In this document: piece after piece, positions 11,125 to 21,086 of the stretch | Layout of the letters: each line of letters begins with the position of its first letter | Numbering within the stretch: position 1 is the stretch's first letter | DNA from: Aurantiochytrium sp. KH105 | Lineage: Eukaryota; Sar; Bigyra; Thraustochytrida; Thraustochytriidae | Length of the DNA stretch: 64,000 nt | Assembly (NCBI GenBank): GCA_003116975.1 | Contig: BGKB01000093.1 | Coordinates: 186,001-250,000, forward strand | Reading direction: 5' to 3' | Notes under the pieces: generated by a model | The model's database searches: none | Told to the model about the DNA's origin: nothing | What the model saw: the letters and a program-made list of their open reading frames with translations, nothing else | Made by a program: the position numbers and the translations under genes

Positions 11125-12594
11125 CTACTGTGCGGCGAGGGTCGTGGGAAGCGCTGCCGAGCGGAGAAAATGGCCTTCCCCGATCTCGTGGTCCTCAGAG
11201 GCGTCGTAATCGTCAGGAATAATGCCCCCAATACCCAGTATTGACTTGCACTCGGGATCGCCATCGACCACGAGGTCCCCGCCATAGCATTTTGGCAAAT
11301 GCTCCGGGGGAATACAGCGCAATAGTTCCTCAGTTGGTGTATTGGAAAAAATTTGGATCTTGGCTCGCGTGTTGACGTCAAGAAAGGTCTTGACGACCTT
11401 CCAAATAAAGGAAAAGATCTTGGGCGCATTGATGATGTAGGCCACCTTGAGACGCTCTGGATAATAAGTGTCATCAATGCTTACTGCGGCTTTCAGTACA
11501 CGGATCCCGCGCGTGTGCCAGTGACGCATGCTCAGCATCTTCACATCTGAAATAACCACCACCTGGTACTGTGGACGACCGATTCTACGCTGTGACTCAA
11601 TGCACTTTTGCTCGATCATCTCCTCCTTGACCGCAGCAAAATCCAAGTATTCCTCGTCCCGCATGTGTTTCATGCACGTCGGCACGTCAAGGCGTCCAAT
11701 ACGATCAATAAACAATGGGGTGCCCTCTCGGTCGCTGTAGCAAAAACCGCCTGGAACCCAACGCCGAAACGCACGGCTTGGTGCGTAGTCCGTGAGCAAG
11801 AGGTCCGGGCGCGTTTCGCGACGCCACTGCGCTGCTGCGCGAAACATTGCTTCCGACTCGTCGAGCGATTTACGGGCGCGTACGAATCGAATGAGCACGC
11901 AGTCGCTCAAGTCCAATGGTCGGGATGTACACTCGTCCTCAAGATCTGCGAGACGCTCACGCAGCTCTTCGACGCTAGCGAGCTCTGCTTCGCTCTTGAT
12001 TACCCAGCCGTCCACGGTTGACGGCATTTGCACGGAGCCGGTTGTCTCGCTCTCCTCTCCTATGGACTCTTCCTCTCGGATTGAGCGCATTTGCGGAGCT
12101 CGCGTCCATGGTGCGCCGGTTTTGCCAAGTTCGGCCTTTAACGTTCTTCGGCGCTGCCCTGCGGCACGCACTCGTGCCATAAACGCCTCTTCTTCTCCTC
12201 CTCCTCCTTCTTTATCAATACAGCCATCCTCGGTCCAGCTACCAGCGATCACATATCCCAGCATGGCGGCACAAACGAGACTGCCAGAGACCATGCGGTG
12301 GGTGTCGTTCTGGATCTGGTTTACCACAAGCTCGAGGCTAAGAATTAGCCCACAAAGCGCGAGAAGAGCCCGGTTCATTGCCCTTTCATACCGCCCACCG
12401 GCGCGCAGACGAAGCTCTCGGACGGCTTCCAGCATCTCATGCTCTAAATCGGCAATCCTTTCTTCGGCCTCGCGAATGACAACGTCCTCTCTACTCTTGA
12501 GCTTGTCCCTCTCTTCGTCGTTGCCATCATCATCGTCGTCTTTTCGCGCTCCAACGTGCTGCTCGACAGAGCCCGTCGTCTCGAGCAGCGCCAT
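11125..12594 (-). CDS. Membrane-anchored CRAL-TRIO (Sec14-like) lipid-transfer protein
   Basis: A single 489-residue frame from an ATG at 12594. An acidic N-terminal coiled segment (about 20-72) is followed by two closely spaced hydrophobic segments (about 74-91 and 101-119) that could form a membrane hairpin. The CRAL-TRIO N-terminal helical region has DLSDCVLIRFVRARKSLDES, and the lipid-binding domain runs from about 265 to 450, with DREGTPLFIDRIGRLD, YYPERLKVAYIINAPKIFS and LPKCYGGDL, which are close to the Sec14 consensus (YPExL, INAPxxF, LPxxYGG). Sec14 proteins exchange phosphoinositides or other lipids between membranes. The hairpin upstream of the domain is less usual and would tether it to a membrane. 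The C-terminal tail is acidic. It is divergent from the 7TM gene at 13286. Confidence 0.9.
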   Translation of the reverse strand: MALLETTGSVEQHVGARKDDDDDGNDEERDKLKSREDVVIREAEERIADLEHEMLEAVRELRLRAGGRYERAMNRALLALCGLILSLELVVNQIQNDTHRMVSGSLVCAAMLGYVIAGSWTEDGCIDKEGGGGEEEAFMARVRAAGQRRRTLKAELGKTGAPWTRAPQMRSIREEESIGEESETTGSVQMPSTVDGWVIKSEAELASVEELRERLADLEDECTSRPLDLSDCVLIRFVRARKSLDESEAMFRAAAQWRRETRPDLLLTDYAPSRAFRRWVPGGFCYSDREGTPLFIDRIGRLDVPTCMKHMRDEEYLDFAAVKEEMIEQKCIESQRRIGRPQYQVVVISDVKMLSMRHWHTRGIRVLKAAVSIDDTYYPERLKVAYIINAPKIFSFIWKVVKTFLDVNTRAKIQIFSNTPTEELLRCIPPEHLPKCYGGDLVVDGDPECKSILGIGGIIPDDYDASEDHEIGEGHFLRSAALPTTLAAQ

Positions 12595-13285
12595 GCTGCA
12601 ACGCCTCCACTTTTCAGCAATAACTGCTTGAATACTTGACGAGGCGCGCGCCAGCCTGGGCTCGAGCTACAACGAGACACGCGCGTGAGTGAGGTTACGG
12701 CTGGCTCGCTGCGCGTCCCACGCCTGTGCAGCAAAAGCGCCCTTAACACGCGTTCAACCTCTGGATTTTTTTTTGCGCACGCACGACGCGCTTGCCTAGC
12801 TTGCTTGCTTGCTTGCTTGCTTGCAAGAAGGATGCGCGCAACCCAAATTTACGTCCTCCTTGTTCGGAGCTGTGTCCTGCGGAGGCACGCGTTGGCCATG
12901 CGAGAGGAAACGACTGTGCAAACTAGCAAGCAAGTAGGGGCCTAGAGCCTAGGCCTTGCAGGAAATAACAGTAAGTGAAAACTCCACCCACCGAGTGACC
13001 CTGCACGGCGTTTGCGTCTTCTCGCTCGCTGTTCTTCGTTCTTTGTTCTCTTTATTCTTGTTTTCGTGCGAGCGACGCTTGCAATGTGCGACGCCTAAGG
13101 GTGCTCAAGATTCAGGTCACACGCACGTATGTGCATGTACACATGCACGGCGGAAGAACAACAGCGTCGCCGAGACAAGCCAAGACAAGAGTAAATAAGG
13201 TCTCTTTGTGTATAGTAGGTGCAAGTGAACCATACTACCTCAACTCAACGGCCAAAACCCAAATGGAGTCGACTTCGTATGCTCC
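12595..13285. other. Divergent intergenic region with (gctt)n repeat
   Basis: A shared upstream region of the CRAL-TRIO and first 7TM genes. It contains a (gctt)n run at about 12799-12824 and CT-rich stretches. No coding sequence is supported. Confidence 0.5.
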
Positions 13286-14803
13286 ATGAAGACAAGCTCA
13301 AGACACGTGTTTGCCTTTCTTACGGTGCTGACGGTAGCCCCGCGAGAAGGATGCGCGTCCTTTGTTCTGCACAGCTCGTCAGGGGCGAGCGTAGTTCTTG
13401 TCGAGGATACGTACGCGAGGAGTTCTTACTTTGGACCTATTCCAACAGAGACGTTCACGCCAAGTCGGCGCAACCTGCCCGTAAGCTATGTTGATGACGT
13501 TTCCATGACTGCCTTTTGCAGGGCATTCGAGAATGACGGAATCATTCCCAATCACGCCAATCATTTGATTGTCTTCATGGATGAAAGTGACTACACGTGC
13601 TCCGGCAGCCTTGGAACAACAAGCAACCAAAGATACCTTGAAAAGTGGTGTCAGTTAAATGCCACCATCATGCAAGTTTCAAGATCTTACTTCTTCAGAT
13701 ACTTTTTCAACCCTCCTCCGGACCGCTTTCGAGGTATGCTTGACGGCCCCGCGGGTGAGGCCGTCGCGAGCTGCTTCTGGGGTCGCGGGCGACTCTCAGA
13801 GTCCAGCGAGGCCACCGAAGCCCTCAAACTACTTTCGATCAATTCGACAGAGTATGTAGGCGACCTTGCGCTCACCTGGCATCGCTTCCAGCGCCCCTTG
13901 CCGTGGCTTATTTGGATGGGTCTCGTCGGCATAACTTTTTGGGCAATCGCAGCGGCTGGGGCTCGTACCCTTCATTATCGATTGTACCGGACACGTAATT
14001 GGTCTTCGGAACACATTGTGATTCTCTTCATCAACGTGTCTTCAGCGTTAGTTCTTGGAACATTGCGTTTTCTTTCGGCAACTTGGGAAATCAGCATGTC
14101 TTCAGAGCTTTTTGTCTATCAAGATTTTTTCACGCTGGGAGTAGCAACGTCAGTTCTGCTCATATCTGTATACTCAAGATTTCTGACCAAAGTGAGAGTA
14201 AGAGAGAGCGACCGAGAGTTGCAACGCGTCGCGGTCGCAATTTTTGCATTCCTACTGGTTATAATCGAGATCGGAATCGATTCTGCCGCCATCCAGACGG
14301 ACACAGGAAATGCACACTACATTGTGGTACTGTTGCCATTCATTATGATTATCGTGCAGCTCCTGACCATCATTAAGTTGTGGTCAATGACCATGGAGGT
14401 GGCTGGCGCCCTTCAAAGCTCACGAGGATCTAACGCGTTTTCCAGGATTGCCTTGCATCTCAAGTTCTGGATTCGTGTGTCGATCGTCGCTGCCGTGAGC
14501 TCGATCGTGACACTCGTTCTCGTTGCAACAGGCTTGATGGGATCTTATTACGCGCCATTGCGAGGCGTATTTGAAATCAGCAAGTGTCTCAGCCTTTACG
14601 CAGAAATAATGGCATGTAGCTCGTTGCAACAGCCACGCTACCTAAGTCAGCGCAGAATTGGTAAAAGTATGCGGCGATCTTTTTTCGGAGTTCTCCGAGG
14701 AAAATCGTCGCTGCGGACGCAGCCGCTCAACACTGCAATACAAAGCGAGCGCGTCCTGACTATCGACCAAGAAACGTTGCAGAGCAAAGATGAAACCAGC
14801 TAA
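13286..14803 (+). CDS. 7TM receptor-like membrane protein, copy A of a tandem pair
   Basis: The ATG at 13286 gives 505 residues with an N-terminal signal segment (KTSSRHVFAFLTVLTVAP). An extracellular part of about 200 residues follows, with cysteines shared with copy B in LEKWCQLNAT and AVASCFWGRGR. Next come hydrophobic segments at about 210-232, 245-265, 275-300, 310-330, 340-362 and 390-415, and a weaker seventh near 420-440. Shared landmarks are VYQDFFTLGVATSVLL between segments 2 and 3, and HLKFWIRVSIVAAV in segment 6. The tail is basic. The topology (secreted N-terminal domain plus about seven membrane helices) fits a receptor. I do not recognise a named GPCR family; it may be lineage-specific. 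Confidence 0.8.
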   Translation: MKTSSRHVFAFLTVLTVAPREGCASFVLHSSSGASVVLVEDTYARSSYFGPIPTETFTPSRRNLPVSYVDDVSMTAFCRAFENDGIIPNHANHLIVFMDESDYTCSGSLGTTSNQRYLEKWCQLNATIMQVSRSYFFRYFFNPPPDRFRGMLDGPAGEAVASCFWGRGRLSESSEATEALKLLSINSTEYVGDLALTWHRFQRPLPWLIWMGLVGITFWAIAAAGARTLHYRLYRTRNWSSEHIVILFINVSSALVLGTLRFLSATWEISMSSELFVYQDFFTLGVATSVLLISVYSRFLTKVRVRESDRELQRVAVAIFAFLLVIIEIGIDSAAIQTDTGNAHYIVVLLPFIMIIVQLLTIIKLWSMTMEVAGALQSSRGSNAFSRIALHLKFWIRVSIVAAVSSIVTLVLVATGLMGSYYAPLRGVFEISKCLSLYAEIMACSSLQQPRYLSQRRIGKSMRRSFFGVLRGKSSLRTQPLNTAIQSERVLTIDQETLQSKDETS

Positions 14804-15305
14804 AGAAGAGTCAGGGATCCGGGCATGTTTCGCTTGCAAATTGACAGTGAACTCAATCCAGAACCTTGCCTCCTGTGTCCGTCCCACACGCTGTCGCTCA
14901 CTGGCATTGTCTCTCTCATGCCCGTTGCACTAGTCTTCCAAACGCGCCCGTTACCGCAAAGGACAAACCCTCCTGTCCCTCCCTTTTGGAACCTCATCGT
15001 CGCCAGCGCTTGCGCACTGGGGCAATGGCGAAACACGCTGGACCATCGACGGTGCCAGCGCCCGGTGCTGTGACCCTCCAAAAATCCAACGGATAAAAAT
15101 CTCGGCGAGGACTTCCTCTCTTTATACGGAACCCATCCTCTGCTACCCACACCGGTCGCCTGACACTGTTAGTGAATCGGACTACGCCTACTTTCATGCG
15201 AGCACAAAAAGCCTTGTCTGGAACGGCTATACCGGAGTACTTGAGACCCGATCGGATCAGCGGATAGTTCTTTTTTTGGTCTCGCTGTGTCGCGTCAGTC
15301 ATGCA
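14804..15305. other. Intergenic spacer between the tandem 7TM genes
   Basis: About 500 bases with no recognisable gene; presumably the 3' end of copy A and the promoter of copy B. A T-run (about 15269-15277) lies just before the copy B start. Confidence 0.5.
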
Positions 15306-16913
15306 ATGACGCGCATTTCGGCCGCGCTTGTGGCGCTCGCGGCAGCACTTCTCTCGCAGCTCGAACAAACACACGCTTCTCTTATCCTGCGCGTCCCCGA
15401 TAAGGAGAATGTTGTTCTTGCCGAGGTAACGATGCCATTCAACCATCTGGTGGGCTTAAGGGCAAATGAGACATACACGCCTTCGCGAGAGTCACTACCC
15501 GTGACCTTCGTGAACGATGAGCTCATGACAAGCCTGTGCGAGGTGTTTCAAAGCGATAGCATTGGCGACGCCTATGCAGGGCACCTTTTGGTCTTTCACG
15601 ATGGACTGGACTTCATGTGCCATGGCACCATCGGCAAGCAGATTGACTACAAATACATGGAAAAGTGGTGTCAGCTTAATGCCTCCATTGTAATGTTCAG
15701 TCAAACGTACGATTATATGCTGGCGCATCCCATGGATCGATTTCGAGAAATACTCGCCGGTGAAGCCAGGGACGCAGTGGCCTCCTGTTTCTGGGCCCGA
15801 GGGCGCGCTGTCACATCCGATGAAGCTTCCACGGTTTTGACAATGGTGCAGGAGAATCCAGGTTTGTATCTTGGAAATGTGAGCATCGACTACACGCGCT
15901 TCAATCGTTCAATAGGGTGGCTTGTGTGGACTGGAGTAATGTCGGCGACGTTTTTTGCTGTGTCGATCATGGGAATTCGAATTCTTGTTCATCGCCTTCA
16001 CATAAGCTACCAGATATCAGCGATGCACGTGATCGTGCTCTGCATCAACATTTGCGTGACTTTTATATTAGGCTCTATTTCTGCAGCCAAACTAGCGCGC
16101 CGCGTGCCGATGGGGCTTGTGCTGCTCGTTTATCAGGACTTTTTCACCCTTGGTACGGCGACCTCCGTTCTTCTCGTTGATATTTACGCGGATGCCTCAG
16201 AACATCTCAGCCTTGACAAAGGACATTCCTTTCGAAAGTGGCGCAAGCGATCCTTTGTTGTGGTGCTCTTCCTTCTTCTCGCAGTCGAGTGTTTTGCCGA
16301 CTATGCAGTGATGGGCAACAATACGGGAGGCGAGTCAATGCTCGTGGTGATCATTGCGCCAACACTGATTCTTATTCAAATCGTGGTCATTGCTTCACTG
16401 TGGCGAAAAACGACAGAGACGGCAAACCTTTTGCGAAACGCGCATTTGTCCCAGCAGAATACAAGTACGATCCTTTTCCGTGAGATTGAGCTTCATTTGC
16501 GCTTTTGGGTGCGGATCTCCGTAATTGCTGCTGTTGGAGCCATCGTGACTCTTGTCCTTGTCGCGTCCGGCTTTATCGAGAGTCAGTACAATTTGGTTCG
16601 AGGTCTTTTCGATGCCAGTCGATGTTTGGGTCTCTTGGCAGAGATTAACGCCTGCAAATCTCTTCGGAAACCAAAAAGCAAGCTTCAGAGAAAATTGAGC
16701 TCCAAAGCGAATCCTCGGAGCGTTGCCAAGAAGCGTCAGTCGCGCACGATACATCCTAGATCTACGTTGGCGACTGTTGCATCTGTAAATCGTGCAGCGG
16801 ACGCTAACTCAAATAGCGGGATCGACATGATCGATTCTCTGGTGACAGAGGATACGAGCTCGCGTGACATAAATAGCGAAATACAAGAGGCCCGAAGCGA
16901 TAGACTGAATTGA
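15306..16913 (+). CDS. 7TM receptor-like membrane protein, copy B of a tandem pair
   Basis: I chose the ATG at 15306, which places a clean signal peptide (MTRISAALVALAAALLSQL) at the N-terminus; the longer frame upstream starts only with a TTG. The product has 535 residues. Order and spacing match copy A: ectodomain with YMEKWCQLNAS and AVASCFWARGRAV, then about seven hydrophobic segments, with VYQDFFTLGTATSVLLVDIY and HLRFWVRISVIAAVGAIVT. The cytoplasmic tail is longer, basic and Ser/Thr-rich, so it could be phosphorylated. It shares with copy A the phrase ETYTPSR(E)SLPV in the ectodomain. Direct head-to-tail duplication followed by clear divergence is inferred. Confidence 0.8.
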   Translation: MTRISAALVALAAALLSQLEQTHASLILRVPDKENVVLAEVTMPFNHLVGLRANETYTPSRESLPVTFVNDELMTSLCEVFQSDSIGDAYAGHLLVFHDGLDFMCHGTIGKQIDYKYMEKWCQLNASIVMFSQTYDYMLAHPMDRFREILAGEARDAVASCFWARGRAVTSDEASTVLTMVQENPGLYLGNVSIDYTRFNRSIGWLVWTGVMSATFFAVSIMGIRILVHRLHISYQISAMHVIVLCINICVTFILGSISAAKLARRVPMGLVLLVYQDFFTLGTATSVLLVDIYADASEHLSLDKGHSFRKWRKRSFVVVLFLLLAVECFADYAVMGNNTGGESMLVVIIAPTLILIQIVVIASLWRKTTETANLLRNAHLSQQNTSTILFREIELHLRFWVRISVIAAVGAIVTLVLVASGFIESQYNLVRGLFDASRCLGLLAEINACKSLRKPKSKLQRKLSSKANPRSVAKKRQSRTIHPRSTLATVASVNRAADANSNSGIDMIDSLVTEDTSSRDINSEIQEARSDRLN

Positions 16914-17346
16914 TTGAAACATCAAATCACGCAGCGGCCTCGAGATGAGGACGTATCTCTCACAATGCAGGGTTTGAGGGCGAGTGACTCGAATAGCGCT
17001 GAAGAGACTGGCTTTGGATGATTTGTTTGTAAGATAGTTTCACTTGTCATTCACCGTCTCTTGGCTGTCCACATAAAGAAGATAAAAGGTGGGGGGGAAA
17101 TGGGGCAAATCTGCGGTGCCAAGGCGTAAACAACGAAAGTGATGAGTTCATGAAGTAAGATTACCTTTTCCGTTTTTGTCTTGCAAAAGAAGCGCAGCAA
17201 GATATCCATTATAAGAAATAAAATTGTGGCGCAAATGCGTACAACGAAAGAAAGGACGCAACGTATGAATAGAAAGAACGTATAATGCGTTTCGAAGTCA
17301 CTCAAAGCCGAGCAAGTAATGCGTACGCAAAAAATAAACGAATCGA
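16914..17346. other. Convergent 3' intergenic region
   Basis: AT-rich DNA between 7TM copy B and the minus-strand GNAT-PhzF gene. No gene is seen. Confidence 0.5.
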
Positions 17347-18870
17347 TCACCATGACTGTAAAAAGGGAGCAGAGCGCATCTTGCCCACCCAAGATATCTC
17401 AGTGCCACCGCGCAGAATGACACGATTTCTCTCGCGCGACACCGTCAGCTCCGTGACTCCTGTACGCGACGAATTTTGCAGCGCACGAAGATCATCCTTG
17501 CCTAACTTCGTGGACCAATATGGACCAATGTAGCAGTGCGCGCTCCCCGTAAAGGGGTCCTCAGGAACGCCCAGCGCGGGGGCAAAGAACCGACTGACCA
17601 TGTCAAACTCATCATTATCGCTTGCCTTGGCCGTGACGCTGACGCCGCGCGTCTCGATGTCGGCCAGGAGGCCCATGTCCACATTGAGGTTGTCGACGAT
17701 GTCTCTGTTGCTGACTTCAACCAAGAGGTCCATCCTATTGCGGCCAACGAAGACCACTTGCGAGGGATCGACGCCTAGAGCGCGAATGACTTGCCCCCTG
17801 GACTCGTCCGAGGCCGGCAAGTCCTCGGAAATCGTTTCAAGAGGAAAGTCCAGAGCGACTTTTCCTTCCGCGTCGCGATCTGCGCGAAGCACGCCACTGC
17901 GCGTCTCGAAAAGCAAGGTATTGACGTCATTGAGAAAACCCGGAGGAAGGAGCTCGGTCTCGCCCGCCCACAATGCAAAGGCCGAAGCCTGCGTAGCATG
18001 ACCGCAAAGAACGACCTCACCTCCAGGCGTTTTCCAGCGGAGCTCGAACTTGTGCGCTTTCGCCTTGTCTTCCGTCTCTGCGGGGCCCAGATCGCGAAGA
18101 AAGGCGGTCTCGCTCAGGTTCATTTGCGCGGCAACGGCCTTCATGAAGACTTCGCAAGAATCCTCCATGTTGGCAGGAGCAGCATCTGCTGCTCCGTCAG
18201 AATTCGCTGAAGGCGCAAACGTCCATTTCGACCAGCCTTCGTTCTCACCAAGCGAGCGCGTACGGAAAGGCAGAACACAAACTGCTGCCGGGTTGCCACT
18301 GAAAGCCTTCTTTGGGTTGTTGAATGCGTTGGCGCAGGCAATGGGAATCTCACGCAGCTGCAGCGCCAGCTCGAACCAGGTGTCCTTACCATGTTCAACA
18401 CTGGACTGACCACGACTGCGAAAACCGCACGACTCGTAAAAGGGCACGAGATGCTCCTTTGCGATAAGCAGCGCCTGGCGAATGTGCGAGGTTTCTTTGC
18501 TCGCCACAATGTGATCAAGATAGCGCCGAAGCGTGGCTCGCGCGAGTCCTTGACGGCGGAGATCCTCGCGGGTCACAACGCTGTGGATACAGAGCGTCGT
18601 ACCTCCTCGAACGTGTTGCGACATACTTTCGTCGGTGAGTTCGTCTTCATTCGTGCAGGTTCCGTTCACAAAGCCGGTGATCGCCCCGTCGTCGGTGCTG
18701 AGGGCTACCCAGAAGAGCTCAGAGGCCTCGTCGCGCCGCTTCTTCATGCCTTCGGGCGATGCGGCTTCGTCTGCCGGGTAGCTGGCCTGCTCCATGGCGA
18801 CGGCTGTCGCGAAGCTTGCTTGTCCATCGCCCTCAGCGGGCAGCGTATCGGCACGGACGAGTCGAAGCAT
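17347..18870 (-). CDS. GNAT acetyltransferase-PhzF fusion protein, copy 1
   Basis: A 507-residue single frame from an ATG at 18870. Residues 1-170 resemble a GNAT N-acetyltransferase: the acetyl-CoA loop is intact as LRRQGLARATLRRYLDH (R-x-x-G-x-A) and is followed by a C-terminal FYESCGFRSRG turn. From about 176 the chain is PhzF-like (isomerase or epimerase of the diaminopimelate-epimerase fold): ANAFNNPKKAFSGNPAAV, MNLSETAFL with the expected catalytic Glu near 254, VVLCGHATQASAFAL, and EDPFTGSAHCYIGPYW near the end. PhzF proteins isomerise small metabolites; the substrate here is unknown. The fusion would couple acetylation to isomerisation of the same or a related metabolite. It is head-to-head with copy 2 at 19665. 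Confidence 0.9.
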   Translation of the reverse strand: MLRLVRADTLPAEGDGQASFATAVAMEQASYPADEAASPEGMKKRRDEASELFWVALSTDDGAITGFVNGTCTNEDELTDESMSQHVRGGTTLCIHSVVTREDLRRQGLARATLRRYLDHIVASKETSHIRQALLIAKEHLVPFYESCGFRSRGQSSVEHGKDTWFELALQLREIPIACANAFNNPKKAFSGNPAAVCVLPFRTRSLGENEGWSKWTFAPSANSDGAADAAPANMEDSCEVFMKAVAAQMNLSETAFLRDLGPAETEDKAKAHKFELRWKTPGGEVVLCGHATQASAFALWAGETELLPPGFLNDVNTLLFETRSGVLRADRDAEGKVALDFPLETISEDLPASDESRGQVIRALGVDPSQVVFVGRNRMDLLVEVSNRDIVDNLNVDMGLLADIETRGVSVTAKASDNDEFDMVSRFFAPALGVPEDPFTGSAHCYIGPYWSTKLGKDDLRALQNSSRTGVTELTVSRERNRVILRGGTEISWVGKMRSAPFLQSW

Positions 18871-19664
18871 CGTCTGCGTGGTCTTGGCGTTTTCAAGTCC
18901 TTTCTTTCGCTCTCTCGCTCTCCAGCTGAGTTTGGTATTTGCAGTGAGATTCGTCTCGGCACTTTGATCTTGGCAGACCCTGTCTCGAGCTCTTCACAAA
19001 TTCTATAATTATCAAGAGGTTGTGCGCGAGTAGGCGGCCCGAGGCGACCCACGGCGGCCCACGGCGGTCCACGGCGGTCCACTGCGGCGGCGGCTTGCCT
19101 TTGCATTTATTGACCGCAGCCCATGCGGAATGCTGCTGGAACAAGCGGCGCGTGAGAACATTGTGTCAAAGCAGGCCTAAGTCTGGGAACCCTGCTTCTG
19201 GCTTATGAAGTTTAATGCTGGCATGTGACAAAGAAAAGGCTCTTACTTTAGCGGAGACTGTAGCAGCTGCAGCAGCTGCTGCTCTGACGGACGGCGGCGG
19301 CGACAACGAAAATCATGGCAGCGGAATGAATTTCCCTTTTCTCGAGAATACCATGACAAGGAAGCACTCAGGCTGCAAGGATCTCCGTCGCCAGTTGGTT
19401 CTACAATGACTAACCCTTTGGAAACGTTGATAACATCAACCGCTGCACGCTGCTCTTCGCGTTTCCAGAAAAGACCAAAGTCTTTCCCGTCGCTGAAGAC
19501 GTGCTCTCCTCTCCGAGAATCGCACCCAGCAGCAGCCTGTCTTCCTCCACCTTGACTGTGAATGGGATCCCGACCATTCTAGCAACAGAGCGGGACGGGC
19601 TTGGATCAAAATCCTACAATGGGTCAAAGACAAAGACGCAACGTGTGAGAAGACTGCCGCCAGG
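18871..19664. other. Shared promoter region of the inverted GNAT-PhzF pair
   Basis: A divergent intergenic region. At about 19043-19090 it carries a 10-nt tandem repeat of the type ggcggtccac (about four imperfect copies), and at 19265-19285 a (gca)n-like stretch. No gene is supported. Confidence 0.6.
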
Positions 19665-21086
19665 ATGCCCTCACTCAAGCTCGTTCGCGCGGACACGCTC
19701 CCGCAAGAGGCATTCGAGACGCTCAGCAGCCCGGACCCGGAGAAGGAGAGCGAGGAGGTGCGCTGTAGAGGCGAGAACGCGCCCTTTTGCTGGGCCGCAG
19801 TCGGCAGCGAAGATGGCATGGTGTGCGGCTACATCGGGGCAAGTCTCGTCGAGGACGACGCCCTGCGCGTTGACAAGCTGCTAACGCGACCGCAGATCGA
19901 CGACAATGCCGGTCTCTTGCCGCTTGCGATGCTGCGCCGTTACCTCGATGTCGTCTCCAGCAACGAAGAGTGTGCCCGCATCGGACGCGTGGTCGCACGA
20001 GCTGGCTTCGACGACGCCCTCTTTGAGGCGTGCGGGTTTCGAACATCATGTGAAGCCGAGGACGGCGCGCCTTCCACGGACCTTGTTATCGAACTACGGC
20101 AGACACGGATTGTTTGCGCAAACGCGTTCAACAATCCTGAGAAAGCCTTTAGCGGAAACCCGGCTGCCGTGTGCGTGCTGCCCTTTCGGACGCGCTCGCT
20201 TGAACCTGGCGCCAGCAAGTCGTTCCCGACAGACGGCTTTTCGTTTGTCGACAATGAATCCGGCGCTCCTTTGCGCACAGAAGACTCATGCGAGGTCTTT
20301 ATGAAGGCTGTAGGAAACCAGATGAATCTGAGCGAGACTGCTTTTCTGCGCGACCTCGGCGCCGAGGAAGACGGGAAGACGCGGCGCTTTGAAATTCGCT
20401 GGAAGACACCGGACGGCGAGGTTGATCTGTGCGGGCATGCCACCTTGGCTTCGACCTTTGCGCTTTGGGAGCCCCGGTCGCAGCTCCTCGCGCCCGGACT
20501 GCTCGATGGCGTCGACAAGCTGATTCTCGAGTCGCGAAGTGGAGAACTCTGCGCACGCCGAGACGCGCAGGGTGCCATCACACTCGACTTTCCTCTCGAG
20601 ACGCTGAGCGAGGATCTTCCAGCTTCGGACGCGGAACGCAAGGCTGTTCTTCGTGGCCTTGAAGGAATTGACGAGTCGCAAGTTGTCTTTGTCGGCCGGA
20701 ACCGTATGGACCTCGTGATTGAGCTCTGCGACCGCGAAGCTGTGGGCCAGGTGGTCCCAAACTCTGCTCTTCTTGCAAGCGTCCCTTGCCGCGCTATCAG
20801 CATTAGCGCATTGGAAAGCACTGAAAGCCCTTACGATTTTGTGAGTCGGCTCTTTGCCCCAGCGCTTGGGGTTGACGAGGACCCCTTTTGTGGAAGCGCG
20901 CACTGCTACCTCGGTCCTCACTACGGTCGTAGGCTCGGTAAGACCGAGATGCGCGGGTTTATGCTTTCCAAACGCACCGGATCGACCGACGTCAAGGTGA
21001 GCCACGAGACGCAGCGCGTCTATTTGCGCGGCGGTGCTGAGCTTTCCTGGGTTGGCATGCTGCACTCGGGTCCATTTGCATTCTAG
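19665..21086 (+). CDS. GNAT-like/PhzF fusion protein, copy 2 with degenerate GNAT half
   Basis: An ATG at 19665 gives 473 residues. The N-terminus (KLVRADTLPQEA) aligns with copy 1 (RLVRADTLPAEG). The acetyl-CoA loop of copy 1 (RRQGLARAT) is replaced here by DDNAGLLPLAM, so acetyltransferase activity is doubtful. The PhzF half is well kept: ANAFNNPEKAFSGNPAAV near 152, MNLSETAFL with the catalytic Glu near 225, VDLCGHATLASTFAL, LDFPLETLSEDLPASD and EDPFCGSAHCYLGPHY near 405. It is an inverted duplicate of the gene at 17347-18870, on the opposite strand. Confidence 0.9.
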   Translation: MPSLKLVRADTLPQEAFETLSSPDPEKESEEVRCRGENAPFCWAAVGSEDGMVCGYIGASLVEDDALRVDKLLTRPQIDDNAGLLPLAMLRRYLDVVSSNEECARIGRVVARAGFDDALFEACGFRTSCEAEDGAPSTDLVIELRQTRIVCANAFNNPEKAFSGNPAAVCVLPFRTRSLEPGASKSFPTDGFSFVDNESGAPLRTEDSCEVFMKAVGNQMNLSETAFLRDLGAEEDGKTRRFEIRWKTPDGEVDLCGHATLASTFALWEPRSQLLAPGLLDGVDKLILESRSGELCARRDAQGAITLDFPLETLSEDLPASDAERKAVLRGLEGIDESQVVFVGRNRMDLVIELCDREAVGQVVPNSALLASVPCRAISISALESTESPYDFVSRLFAPALGVDEDPFCGSAHCYLGPHYGRRLGKTEMRGFMLSKRTGSTDVKVSHETQRVYLRGGAELSWVGMLHSGPFAF

